From: Parascedosporium putredinis
Taxonomy: Eukaryota; Ascomycota; Sordariomycetes; Microascales; Microascaceae
Direction: 5' to 3'
DNA length: 64,000 nt
NCBI GenBank assembly: GCA_949357655.1
Contig: CASHTG010000006.1
Coordinates: 1 to 64,000, forward strand
Below are positions 20,338 through 32,265 of the stretch, in pieces. Position 1 is the stretch's first letter; each line of letters begins with the position of its first letter. The translations under genes were made by a program, and so were the position numbers. Below the pieces are notes generated by a model. The model did no database searches, was not told the origin of the DNA, and worked only from the letters and a program-made list of their open reading frames with translations.

Positions 20338-22610
20338 CTAGAAACGGATTATCGATGGCGCTAAAGGAACTGGCAAATAGATAGTCATACCATAACATAG
20401 ACTCCTGGCCCTCCACAGGGATGCCATCACTAGCTTCCCTTGCCTGCTATTAGGACTATATAGGCTAGTGGTGTCACGCACGTCAGCAGGGTGCGGCTCA
20501 TTGGAGTTTCGCAACCAAGGGCCAGGTGGGGCTCTTATGTGGGTATCTAGTACCGGGCTTTGCCTCTGTAGCCACGGCATTGCTTGATGGAAGACCCTCA
20601 TGTTCCCTGGTGTCCGGCTTCGGTATAACCGAGGTGCCGGAACGCACTGCGGGTCTTCTAGTGCATGGCTTATAGTGGCTTCCTCATTGTTGTAATCTCT
20701 CTCCCGGGTTGTTGATGCCTGGTCTACAGGCTGCCAGCCTTCGGCGGCCGCGCGTCTCTGCGACATTGGGGGATTGTGGTCGGAATTACGTGGTGCGGTC
20801 GGGGTTGCATAGGGACTCTTGAGGAAACAATATCGTCAATAGGAGATTCAAGGGATGGGGCTTGGCGTTGAGGAAGTTCCTTGACTGTCGATAGAAGTTC
20901 GTCGATAGCCTCAAGGCAGTATTCAGGCCACCACGTATCTCTTGCTGCAAGATGGCGCAGTGTATCCTTCCCGGAGATGACATGCCTACAGGCTGTCAAT
21001 TCCAAAGACAATTAAAAGGCTATAGCGAAGCGAGGCGATAGTATGGAATTGGTAGCTTACTTCACTGCTGTCTCCAGGGGCACTTGCCCTTCTATGCCGG
21101 CATGAATGAGAACGAACGCGCTGATCCACACCGCCCAAGTGAATGATGGCCATAGTAGAGGGACCACCAGTTTTGGGAACGTGGAATCCGAATTTAATTG
21201 GTGCCGATGACCGTGCTTCCTTAATAAGATGAAGATATATTTTGCCGCCGATATACACTCCTGGAATGATGAAGAGTAGCATGGTGAGGGAAACTCCGAG
21301 GCGAGGCTCGGTCGATTAAGACAGATTGCCGACTCGTGTTTTAGGAGAAGGAGCATTATGCGATGATGGGTAGAAATGGGGGTACGTCCGACTGAGTTGC
21401 GTTAATAGGGGTATATCATCTTCTTCAACAGTTTCTTGTATTTCATTCGCCCATTTCGCGAGCTCCGTCCGAACGTACACTGTCCGGTCGGCCGTATCTT
21501 GGCGTTGTAGGATAGACTTGTTCCGCAATTCTAGTATTAGGCCGCGCAGCCGGGCATGCTTAGCGACAAACGTTAACAGACGTAGCCGACCAGTCTCCTC
21601 CACGTCGCTACCCGGGTGCATATGTCGCTCTTCGCCTATATAACAAACATCGATATCATTGTCTTGTATGTCGAGTGGCAGACCGAGTGACTGACAGAGC
21701 AACCGTTCTAAGGTGTAAATACACCAGAACACGCGGCGTCGGACTGAAGCCTGCTCAGGGTTGAAGAACGAAAATCGGGTCGGGCACCGGTGTAGCCCGA
21801 GATGGAATGCTCCACGCACTATGAGGCGGCCTAGGCGGGAAGCAGCATTGAGGCAGAGCATGGAGGTGAGAAATAGCTGAATGGCGAAGGCGGCTTGGGT
21901 GGAACGGATGGAAGCCGGTCTGCTGAGAGCAAATTTTGAAGAGGAGAGCGCATCATCGACAGTACTGAAGATGACGTGATGGGGGATTGGTTTAGAGGGG
22001 GATATGCCCTGACGACTGTCGGCGAGGGAAATGGAAAGGATGGATTTGAGGATGGCTTGGTTTTCGTGTCCGAGAGAAGAAAAGCCATTAGTACATGCGT
22101 CTTCAAAGAGACGTAGTATTTCGGGCCCGTGGACAAAGGGCAAAACAGGGTGCCACGACTCGAAGTAGCTTTTCGACCACTCGACATAATCCTCGAAGCT
22201 CGGCGGCACACCTTCCTCATTCCCCGGCAAAACGACCTCGTTCGCTTTCCACAAGAATTCATCCCCCGTCTTCTTCACTGATGCGCCTTTCTGTAGTTGG
22301 TCATCCTCGCCCGGAATGAGTGTATTATTGGCGGGCTTGCTCATACGCGCAGCAGAACGTCTCGCGAGGCGAAGGTGCACGGCGCGGATGTAATGAATAC
22401 CGCTCGCACTGCCAACGAAGCGGGAGGCGTCGTCGTGTTCTCCTGCATCGCGCATCACGCCATATTCGCGCGCGGGGGCGTTTGGTGAGCATCGGACGTC
22501 GATACGGAATATTTCCTCTTGCGTGGGCCCGGCTCATTTGGGTGGCACCCACCGAGAGTTGAACAGGAGCCTGTGTCAGAAGTGTTGTGAGGAGACTGTT
22601 GAGTAGGCAT
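20338..22610 (-). CDS. Fungal-specific transcription factor (middle homology region)
   Basis: The protein carries the fungal transcription factor regulatory domain: FVGSASGIHYIRAVH, WHPVLPFVHGPEILRLFED, LGLHRCPTRFSFFNPEQ, RRRVFWCIYTLERLLCQSLG, LPLDIQDNDIDVCYIGEE and ESAICLNRPSL. An intron with a TTGAC branch region lies near 20990-21057. Frame breaks occur in the G runs at 22474-22478 and 20768-20772, and one break near 21360 needs the opposite correction. The start at 22610 (MPTQQSPHNTS) gives a basic stretch PRKRKY but no Zn2Cys6 cluster. Either an upstream exon was missed or the protein lacks the cluster. The 3' end past about 20720 is uncertain. It may regulate the adjacent tartrate genes. 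Confidence 0.75.
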
Positions 22611-23480
22611 TATGATTAGGGGTCCCTTTCCAAGGCAAACCGAAGCATTTCATTCTAGAAAGCAATTTTTAGCATGATAGAGAAGGATCTCAATGCTAAA
22701 TCACTATATGGTCGCGGTAAACCGAGCTGTAAAACACTTTAATTCAGTGAGTCCTGGAAGAAAGACAGTAGATGAGCCATCGAACAACGCTATCTGTGGC
22801 TGAGCTGCGGCGGTTCTCAGACAAGGTTAGCGCCACAGATGTCAGACAATCAAAAGTCCGACGCGGGGTAGCCGTCACATTGAAGACAAGCAATAAATGG
22901 TCCAGACAGTCTCATCGCTAAAATCTATAATGTAAACTATTCTCTACCCGAAAGAATCCGAGGACAAATTTTCAAAAGCAAGCTGATAAGAGAATAGGAA
23001 GAAACCAAAGTGGACGGACACCAGCATTCTCCAGCCCAGTTTTAGTGTAATGCATCCGTGGGATGGTGCATATAGCTAATTCTTATACCGAGATTTTAGG
23101 GGCACAGGGCGAGCAGCTCCTAAACCCAATCGCTTATAGCCATTGTCGCCAGGGAAAACGAAGAGTGGGCCATCTCTCACTATAGTTCTCCCACTCCCAT
23201 TCCCACTTCCACTTTCACATATGACTGACGCCTACTCTCTTATCTGTCTTTAGTGTGACCGTCAACTGTTAGTCTGTTCATTATCCTCCCCGTCTAGATA
23301 CTTTACGTGGGAGAGGAACCAACCAGTTACTTACTCTTTAAATAGGCCCCATTGCCGCCAGTATAGTTACGATCCTTCGAAGTGCAACTATCCCCAGCAA
23401 AACAAAAGGTATACATTATGGTTCCCCACAGGTAGCCACAACCACCGACTAGGCAGTTCAATCAGGCCATCCGCTAATTG
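22611..23480. other. Intergenic, promoter side of the regulator gene
   Basis: No supported gene. A 9-bp inverted repeat (ATCTGTGGC/GCCACAGAT) near 22794-22845 was seen, with a loop of about 35 bp. Its meaning is unknown. Sequence becomes AT-rich beyond about 23400. Confidence 0.45.
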
Positions 23481-25679
23481 ATACTAGCAGGGGTATTCCT
23501 ATCGGGTTCATTACTAGACTAGAGGCCCATCTAGCTGAGACAGAAGCTGCGCTTTTCGTATATTACAATCCACTCACGACCCGAGCATCGATGACCGACG
23601 ATTATCTTTAAGACAACCCCTCTCCGTAAGGCTGACCGTATACGCAAGTAGGATAACTTTCCTTTGAAATCTTTAAGTGATATCCAGGTCTGGTTCCAAG
23701 AAAACTCAAAACGCCTAGAGCATAGTGTTGCAGCGTCCCTAGATAACTGCGTACCAGAACATACGTCTCTTCCCTTCAATATAGAGCATCACGCCACACC
23801 TGCAGGTCAACCCGCTCTCCAAACTACGCGGCTTGAACCTTCTGAAGAATCTCTCTCGCATGAGGCTGCTTCAAGCACAGATCTAGGGGATTCACGGCCT
23901 ATTAGAGACCATCCATCTAGAATATCCACCCCTATAAGCAAAGCAAGTCAACTAGCTCAAACCTACTCTAGTATATACTTTTAAGTATTTGCCCTCTAAC
24001 ATCAATTACACCTATCTTTATATACCTTCAGACTACTACCAGGCTCTTACCATATATATATATACTTAAACCTACCTTTCGTCTTCTTATCAGCTACTCT
24101 AGATTATATCACACGCCGATAGCTAGATTAGCAGCCTCTATGATCACTTAAAACAGCCTTTACCAGGTGCCGATGCAGGTTAATGATAGATTAAGAACCA
24201 ATACAACACTCCCTACCGTTCGCACTATACTCAACACTAAGCCCTCACAAGACTTATTGTTAGAGTTAACAATTAGAATATTTATTCAAGGGTCCCATAT
24301 CACCAACTAAAGGTATTTCTATTTCAATCCCTACTTATAGGCTAAGCCTTTAGCTTAGAGTCCCTATAAAAGAGCCTCAGTTCAATACTCCTTACTTGCG
24401 CACTCATACTATCCAATATACCTTGTCTAAGCCTACGCAGATCTTAACTCCTTAAAATTTCTTCCACCTGTTTAAACGACGGCTTCTCAAGCAACACTAG
24501 CATATTCTATTTAGTGAAGAAATCGTCAAATTAGATACTTCCAGAAGATTACTATACCCCACATCTAAGATAACGAGACAAGCTACTATTACAACATGTT
24601 AAAGTGGGTTTTACCCTATAAATATCACATATTCTAGTATAAGAATATAGGTAATATTATCCTATTTTTACACTTAGTCTAGTAGTTCACACCATCTAAG
24701 ATAACATAGGGGTTACAGGCGGATCAAATAGACGATGCTTAATACATATACAAAACTAGTTTACCGCCGTCTAGTCCAGGTGATAGAGGTCACAGGTCTG
24801 CAGGACAACATCGTCGGTCAGTTACTATTGGTTCCCAATCGATATAGCTGGTTACCGTCAGTTCTCGTTGATTACTGGACAGTTGACTTACAGGCTATAT
24901 TGCTCACGAATTATATTAGATAGTTGACGAACGTCGACTGCTTATTATTTACCAGCAGTCAGAGGTTACTCTATTCACGTATAGTATTGATATAATAGTA
25001 TGGAAGTTAAGGTTAGAAAGTTCATGTCTTTTCTAACTATTGAATCTAGCTATCCACCCTTTTTATATCTGCTTACTAGTGCACACACTAGCTGCTCAAG
25101 TCGCTACTTAATTATCAGCGCTAGCTAGCTTCCCTTACTTACTTATATGTTAACAGTGTTAACAGGTATTAGGCTTTTCTATATCAGAAAGGACTATCTA
25201 TGAGCAAGATAACGCAATCAACCTCGCTTACATAATACGCTATAAAATATCAACTCATTCACGCTCACCTCTCAACTCATTATAACTCACTCTGACATTT
25301 CATACTATAGAAGCTTTATTTAGTAGAACAGCTATAACGATAACCTCAGATCAAATAATAAGAGCCTAATCCAAAAGCTTACACTAGACTCCACTACTTT
25401 ATACTAAGCAAGTCCTTCAGTTTAGAGAGTAACTTCTAGTGCCGATACTATAGTGGCATCTATATATATAAGTGTCCCTTTCCCAGCCCTCAGTTTATAT
25501 AACCCTAGCAGAGACATCCAGCTTAGACAGTTTCGCGGCACCACCTCAAGAGCCTACTCACTAATCCCCAAAGAAACACCATTTATTATTAAACTTAATC
25601 TAGTAGAGTTAATCAGCTAAACACCTCTTACAATCATAGCCCTATCTAACACCGGACCAGAGGCGACGTCCTCTTTTCA
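23481..25679. other. RIP-like AT-rich block with a decayed regulator-like remnant
   Basis: At 23500-23990 one can still read a RLEAHLAETEAALF-like word and a LSDIQVWFQENSKRLEHS segment, separated by stops and frame changes. These are reminiscent of coiled-coil and linker regions of fungal transcription-factor-like proteins. The remainder to 25679 is dense with TAA/TAG in every frame and shows no domain. I treat the whole as decayed sequence. Confidence 0.35.
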
Positions 25680-26755
25680 GCTCCGCATAACTTCACATCG
25701 GTGCAGAACATATGATAGAAGTTTTTCAAGCGTGCCGGAGATGCGGTCGCACGCAAAGAGTCAATTACAGTATATCTAAATCTTCGAAACTAAAACTAAC
25801 ATCTTAGATAGCTAACCAAGCCAGTATCGAGAACATTCAGCGCCGAATCGTTAGGTTAGGTCCGATCGTCCACAAGACTAACAAGGACAACGACGATCAC
25901 CCTAACACCATTGATAGTTTTATGCCAAGTGTAAACTCTAATACATCTATCTACTCCGATTCTGATGATAAGGTGCCTATAATAAACTGCGACAGCTTTG
26001 ACTCATCTGTCTGCTTGTTCTGTCGAGACGCACAGTTTAATCTAAAGTCAAACCTAGAACACATGTCAAAGTGCCATAGTCTAGTAATACACTCTCCAGA
26101 GAGCCTCCTAGTAGACGAGGAGACGCTACTCTCCTATCTATTTCTTATCATCAACAGTTACCATGAGTACATTCTCTATGGCACACAACGAGGCAATACA
26201 CACGCTATCCAGTGCCATATACTCGACAAGAGCCATTACCACTTTAAGATTACCCCAGATTCTAAATACGCAGACTTCTACTCTAGTCAAGACGATAAAA
26301 ACGGCAAGTCTCCACTCTCTAAGGATAATATGCACCTACGTCTCGTTTCCGATGAGGGCACACTAAGCCTCTCATCAGGCAAGATTATAGCCCACCAATC
26401 TACACCTTCACCAAAACATCCCCGCCTCATAAAAGAGAAGCAGAAAGCTAAAAAGGAAGCTATTCTAGATGCAGACGCTAGTTCGGCGGCTCTAATATCA
26501 GTATCCCCTAGTGTTCTAGCTAAGGTTGACAAGCCAGCCGCAAGTCAAATATTAACGCTCAGAGAGGCCAATCAGAGGACCATTACGCATCTAACGCCTG
26601 CTAAACAGAGGGTCACTATTAGGAGGAGAGATAAAGAGATACAGAGCGCGAGAAGGGCAGATAGGAGATTGAGGGCTCAGGTAGAGGCATTAAACAATAT
26701 GAACTTAATACATCACTACCAAGTTACTGACGATGACAGGCGGCTACACCGCTAA
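25680..26755 (+). pseudogene. Decayed REI1/ZNF622-like C2H2 zinc-finger gene
   Basis: The forward strand keeps the architecture of REI1, the cytosolic 60S-subunit maturation factor. A first finger (FTSHRCRTYDRSFSSVPEMR) is followed by a stop-filled stretch. An open frame at 25922-26755 then carries the CLFCRDAQFNLKSNLEHMSK finger, a LLVDEETLLSYL segment, an IQCHILDKSHYHFKI finger missing its Cys pair, a short LSLSSGK segment, and an R-rich tail with RRADRRLRAQVEA. The 5' half has stops in place of Gln and other codons, matching RIP, and key finger residues are lost. It sits inside AT-rich DNA far from other genes. It is most likely a mutated duplicate of the functional REI1 gene elsewhere. 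The intact 277-codon 3' frame is odd for such a setting. Confidence 0.65.
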
Positions 26756-26939
26756 AGTATCATCCCTAAGGGCTTAGTATAAAGTTACTTAGCTAGCCCA
26801 TCTAAGCTACTATTATATACATATATAGTTAGAAATAGTGTTGACTTATCTTAAGATAGTAGTTATTCGATACCTACACTTCGGAGACTATCATCCCATC
26901 TTAGTCAGGGAACTCACTCTACCTTATGACCTCGAAGTT

Positions 26940-27330
26940 AGTAAAAGACTAATATATAGGGACCTTTTATAGTACTATACTATATTATAAATCTTAAGAC
27001 TTTAGATAAGACTATAATAGTATAGAGATATAATTAGATCATAACCTAAGACTATATAGAATATCTACTCAGGGTTAGTATAAGTTAGTCTCTTATACTA
27101 ATAAGGAAGAGAAGGAAATTTAAAGTAGGTTAATAGTAAATTAATATAAGTACTATTTTAGAAGGATATTTATTATATTTATTTATATCAAGATAGCAAA
27201 TCAAATATATTATCAAATACTTTAGGAGCTATAGATTATAGTAGTTAATCATATCTATAGTAAAGCGATGAGAAGATATATAAACATAGGATATAATTTA
27301 AAGTATACTATATTACTCTAACTTTTATAG
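26940..27330. repeat. Diverged second copy of the dispersed AT-rich repeat
   Basis: Shares ordered words with about 5015-5230 (CTAATA-GGAAGAGAAGGA, AAAGTAGG, ATAGTAAA, CTATAGTAAAG). Differences are largely G/C in the first copy against A/T here, as expected for repeated RIP. Confidence 0.45.
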
Positions 27331-30300
27331 AGCACCCTTATTAAAATTCAAGTCTTATAATAGCACCTGATAAGATACCTCTATAGAGTCTATCGCTAAG
27401 ATATGGCCACTACCGCTCAACTACCTACATGACAACATTCAAGTGACAGACCTTCTTTGTTAATTACTTTTAAGATGACGACTTCCTATAGCAGCTCCTT
27501 CCAGGCCTCAGGAGAATAGTGAGGATAGGGATAAGTTCGACTTCGAGGATACTATAGCTACCCTCCAAGTTTCTTAGTCGTTGTTATCACCGACGCGGAT
27601 AGTAGCACCAAGACAACATCGAAAAGCCACAGCCTTATCTAACTAACCACACGATAGTGGCTATAAAGCGAGGGCAGTACCGAAATGGCAAAATAAGCAC
27701 TAGCTGCCCTCCAGTCCATGTCGCATCTTATTCCATAATCAACCTTATTTCCCGTCGTAAATCACTAGACGAAATGCTACACTCCGTTAGCCTCGCAGAG
27801 ATAATACTCAAATACGAATTCAGTACTCGATCCTAACGCGACGGCGATATCAAACGAAAACACCTCCTATAACACACTACACACTGCCTGATATATATAT
27901 AGGATTTTTGCGAAGTATAGGGGCATTTTAAGAAGCTAATATCCCTTTTAGAGAGGTATTTATAAGCACACTGTTGAAATATTGGAAAGTATTAGTTACT
28001 TAACCTTTCTAAGCTTGAAACTGCTATAGTCAACTCCCCTCAGGCAGTATCACTTAGTGAACATGTTATCACACCACGGATAGATATTTTAGCCCTGATG
28101 ACCTGCTGACTATAGACGCTATGAGCGACCTTACCCTTACCCTTCACTCTTCACTGCGACAACCGGCCCGAGGAGCTAGAATCTCTACACTATGAGGTCA
28201 TTTCCCGTAGCACGCATGTTCTCTCCCGACACGACTTAAATCACAGTAAAACTACATAGCGCACCTGGTATCAGTGGTTGCTAAGCAGGAGATGACAAGC
28301 AGAAGATTATCGAGATTATCGCTATATAGGGAAGATCGTTGAGAATAGGGTTGAATAATTTAGCGATGAGCATCTAGTCATGCTCACCAACCCAAACACC
28401 CTAACCACCTTACTTAAATTCAAGAATACTATGGAGGAGCCCCTATAGCTAATAAGGCGGACATTTTTAGGTATAGAGCAAATATTCAGTATTAACCGCT
28501 ATAAAACACTTATCTACGAGAGCAACCTCACATACAGCCTATACATGGTCTAGGTCTGCGACGAGGCGCTGGCCTTAATAGATATCATACTGGAGCGGTG
28601 TGAAGAATCGCCCGCAAAGACAATCCTAAAAGCCTTACAGTAGTCATAGTTATAGATAGATTCAGGCAAATCATCCTCAGCCGTTAAGCAAAGTGGCCAA
28701 GCTATGGGAGTCCATCTAAACGTAGACGTCTATAGTAGGGTCTATAGAATCTAGGAAACTGCTCTAGTTAGGACTATAAGAATATAATATTCCTACCTTA
28801 AGCATAACACATGAACGCTCTGGTTATAGAGAGAATCTAGAAGTATATTTACAGATTCACTCTTTTCTTATAAGTTCTTTCTATAATTATAGGGTAAATA
28901 AGTTATATCATCACTATCGTCATTTAAGCCATAGCAGGGTTTCTAAGGCTTTATTATCAGTTAACCTAATTTAGTAAGCTATTATAATAGTAGCATTTTC
29001 CCTATTCCACCTAAGATCACACTATCTAATTCCTTATAGATTCTCCAAGCTGATAAAGCTATTAAGACTAATAGCTCAAAATAGATACCATAGAACTGAC
29101 GAAAGAGTGTAATTTTCTTCTAGTCCTTCCCCGCCCTATCGAAGCGCGCAATCTTTTAGCCCTACTTATCACCTAGCATAGTGAAAAGATCCAACACTTC
29201 ACAGCCCATAGTTTCATCTTATCTAAACCTATACTTTCCAAGGTGACCAGCATCCACAGAGCAGTTACTAGACCACAGGTTCATCTTCATATATATCATA
29301 GACCCACACAATGATATCTCTACGGATAAGTTCCCAGGAAAGGTAATATAGCCGATATTACTATTAGGGTCTAGGCTATTAAAGCTTAGTGTCATATATG
29401 GGGATGCTGACTTGGATTTTCGAACGAAAAGTATAGGCGTATCGACGCCTTATGTTAACCAGTAGAGGACAGTGACGCCCGGATCATGCCAGGATGGGGT
29501 CAGAAGAACAGTATTTATACTAGGGAAATTAGTAGACATTTTGCTATTTCAAAGTAGTCTAGTTATTAAATAGAGAGAGGCTGGCAAATAATATTTATCT
29601 TACGTTACGATCAAGTGTTTAAGCCTTATATAGGTTACCTCCTCCATTTGCGAAGCTAACCATACAGACAGGGGCGCTAGTCCCGATCTAGTGAAATGCG
29701 CCGCTCTAACACTTGCTAACCTAGGGTGTTATCTAACCACCCTAAGAGGTGCCTCCTCACCCAATACATTAACCACTCCCACGGCTTACATATGCGAAAG
29801 GGTGGAGAAAAGATAAGGGGAGTATCAAGGGAACAAAAAACAATCAGAACACTAACTAAATACGTTCCATCAATTGATCTTTACACTCGGGCAGCTCGGG
29901 GAAGCAGGGGTTGCGACGAGCACGAGTGGCTCATAATAAAAAGCAGTAACTTATACTTAATCGCTCACAGGTTAGGCACCACATCCTTAATAAGTAGCTG
30001 ATAAAGTTTAAAGGTGAGCGTAGAATAAATCTCTAAGCATATAAGAAGCGTCTAATAAGTTAAGTAGTATTTGATAATATTTTAGGAAAGAAAGCCTATC
30101 ACTAGTCATCCCACCACACTGAGGTTTTGTCATATAATACTAGAGATTAAATAACAGTCGCATAAATATAGTATGCTTTATAAGCATACTCCTCCCCTAC
30201 TCGTGATTATCTTAGTTCGTAGCTCTAATGAGCGAACGGTGATAGATTTCCTATACTAGAGACCCACTCATTTTACTAGGATCGGCATTATTACTCTGCT

Positions 30301-30566
30301 TCTGTGAGAGCGTATCCACAGTGCATGAACTTAGCCGAACTGTTCGGACCCGATCCTTGATCGCCGTCCCATACTTCAGGTTATTTCCAGGCTAGGGTCT
30401 GATATCTTTCTATGTATATAATAGGCTAGGCTAGTCTTGTAAAAGGAGTAAGCTGTCCAGCCTCATCTCTCTTCTCTACTCTCCCTTAGTGGCACACAAG
30501 CTCAGGAACGTGTATAAATGAACTTGACTCTTAATCTTATTGAAAAAGAATATCTACGCAAGTATG

Positions 30567-30690
30567 TATTCCATTTTCCATACTTTTACTCTTCTATTTT
30601 TTATTCTTTCTATACTTCTATCCTTTCTATACTCTCTATTCCTCTATCCTTTCTATTATTCTATTATTTCTATCTTCACTATACGCTGTT
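30567..30690 (+). repeat. Polypyrimidine low-complexity tract
   Basis: About 120 bases consist almost only of C and T with occasional A, built from irregular TTCTATC/TTTCTATAC units. It is a simple-sequence tract, not coding. It lies inside the decayed block. Confidence 0.7.
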
Positions 30691-31403
30691 CTCCTCCCCC
30701 TCTACCTGGAAACGGTTAAAGTTCGCGTTCCTTTTTCCACTTCATGTCTATAGATTGCGAGCATAGGTGCCAAGGTACTGAAACGGTGTGCTAAGAGAGC
30801 CTGACTAACATAGCTATCTAGGATAGCCTCATCCTAGATAAATCTAATATTGATAGTAAGCCTATCTATAGAGAGCTTTCTAATATTTCGAAGCCCTAGT
30901 ATACTAGAATACTATAAATATAGGCTCTATTAGTTATAACTAGAACTAGCACTATCTATTAATATTTCAGCTGATATGAAATATATGTTTCCGCAAGTCA
31001 GTCTGTCCCTAGATAGCATCCTTCGCAGATAGACTTGAATACGTCCCCCCTTTTGGACGATTTTGTTACTCTTCTCTTATAATTCCCACTGATCACTACG
31101 ATCCCGATTCAGTGACTCCGTCACTGAACCCCTCGACCGAAAGGCGTTAATGTGAGTCTAATAGTTCTATCATCCCTGATAATATAAGTAACGGTAAATA
31201 AATCATGTATATACCTACTAACTACACTTCAGCTGAAGTCACGTAGGCCTCTAAGCGTCTACTTTTACACACTTTCTTAGAGGCTTTTCCGAGTTATTCT
31301 CGTAGTAACCTATAGTTACAGCATATCAACTAAGTAAAGATCAAAGCATCCACATACGTATTTCAGTATTTAAAATAGTATAAATAGGAGCTTAAGGTAG
31401 ATA

Positions 31404-32265
31404 CTAGTGACTTCGTATCTTCTCTGAAAGGTGAATCCCTATCCTCGACATCCGGAGCCCCACACGTAACCACCAGAGCCTTACCGCAGTAAGCACAATC
31501 ATCAGAATGCAGCGATCTCCAAGGGCGCCTGAGAGCGCATCACCTTTCAACTCCAAAGAGATAATATGCTCCTTATCTGTCTTCCATTTCACTAATGTCA
31601 TAAGTGCGATTGATTCCCGCTCTGCTGGTCTAGAGTCGGAGAAAAGGGACCCTTGGTCACTTATGCCACCTGTGTTCGATATCTGGTGCTGGCCAGTAGG
31701 AGAAAAAAGCGGAAAAGCTCAAACCGGATAGAGGGTTTATAATCTCTAGATCCGTTTTCTTCCACATCCAGCTTAGGCAATTTCTTCCACTCAAATCCCT
31801 CGCGGCGTATTTTTCCCCTATTATTGACCTCAGTCGAAAAGCGGAAGATGATGGCCTTATCACTAGTCGTACTAGCCTTCATCATTTCTTTCACCATCAG
31901 TCTATTTCGTTCCTCAAAGTTCCAGGTAAAGCTGGCAAGTAGAGAATGGTATTATAATTTAGAGAGTAGGGTGTACCCGCATTTTGAGACTCATCGCTAA
32001 CACCGGCGATCACAGGGTCCTCGAAACTAGTTCCGCTGTGTAGGACAATGCCAGGTAGAGTTCCAAGTGGGTCTCGACCACGATATCCAGTACGGGATTC
32101 GAAGGTATAGAGGAAGTCGTGGACGTCTTTGCCACAGAGCCGGATAGTCTTTAAAGACGTGATGCTGAACTCCCTGATAGTATAGAAGTTCATTATTGGA
32201 GGAAATTGTGGGTATAGGGAGGCTGAAAGGGAGAGACTAGAGGGAGTATATGAAGATAAACTCAT
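31404..32265 (-). CDS. Conserved-type hypothetical protein, tubby C-terminal/LURP-like fold suspected
   Basis: The frame starts at MSLSSYTPSS, with two single-base losses in A runs (31916-31918 and 31703-31708). Adding a base to each gives exactly 288 codons. The order of short motifs resembles fungal proteins with a tubby-C-terminal/LURP-one-like beta fold: a core with GIVLHSGTSFEDPVIAGVSD, then GFEWKKL, then LVKWKTDKEHIISLELKG, ending in a hydrophobic segment LMIVLTAVRLWWL. I cannot confirm the family by eye, and the function is unknown. It is the only gene I can support between 26.8 and 36.8 kb. Confidence 0.6.

Larger units (their letters stand above)
26756..31403. other. 4.6-kb AT-rich, stop-riddled block
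   Basis: No gene supported on either strand. The block contains a second, diverged copy of the repeat at 4926-5400 (about 26940-27330), a polypyrimidine tract at 30567-30690, and scattered protein-like islands (for example 28390-28630) broken by stops. It looks like nested, RIP-decayed mobile elements. No terminal repeats could be paired by eye. Confidence 0.55.

Noticed and set aside
22794..22845. 9-bp inverted repeat ATCTGTGGC/GCCACAGAT as a regulatory hairpin
   Set aside because: The loop is long, the position relative to the gene start is unremarkable, and no second copy was seen.
23481..31403. CRISPR or other regularly spaced repeat array
   Set aside because: Repeated words are irregular AT-rich decay products without constant spacing, and the genome is clearly eukaryotic.
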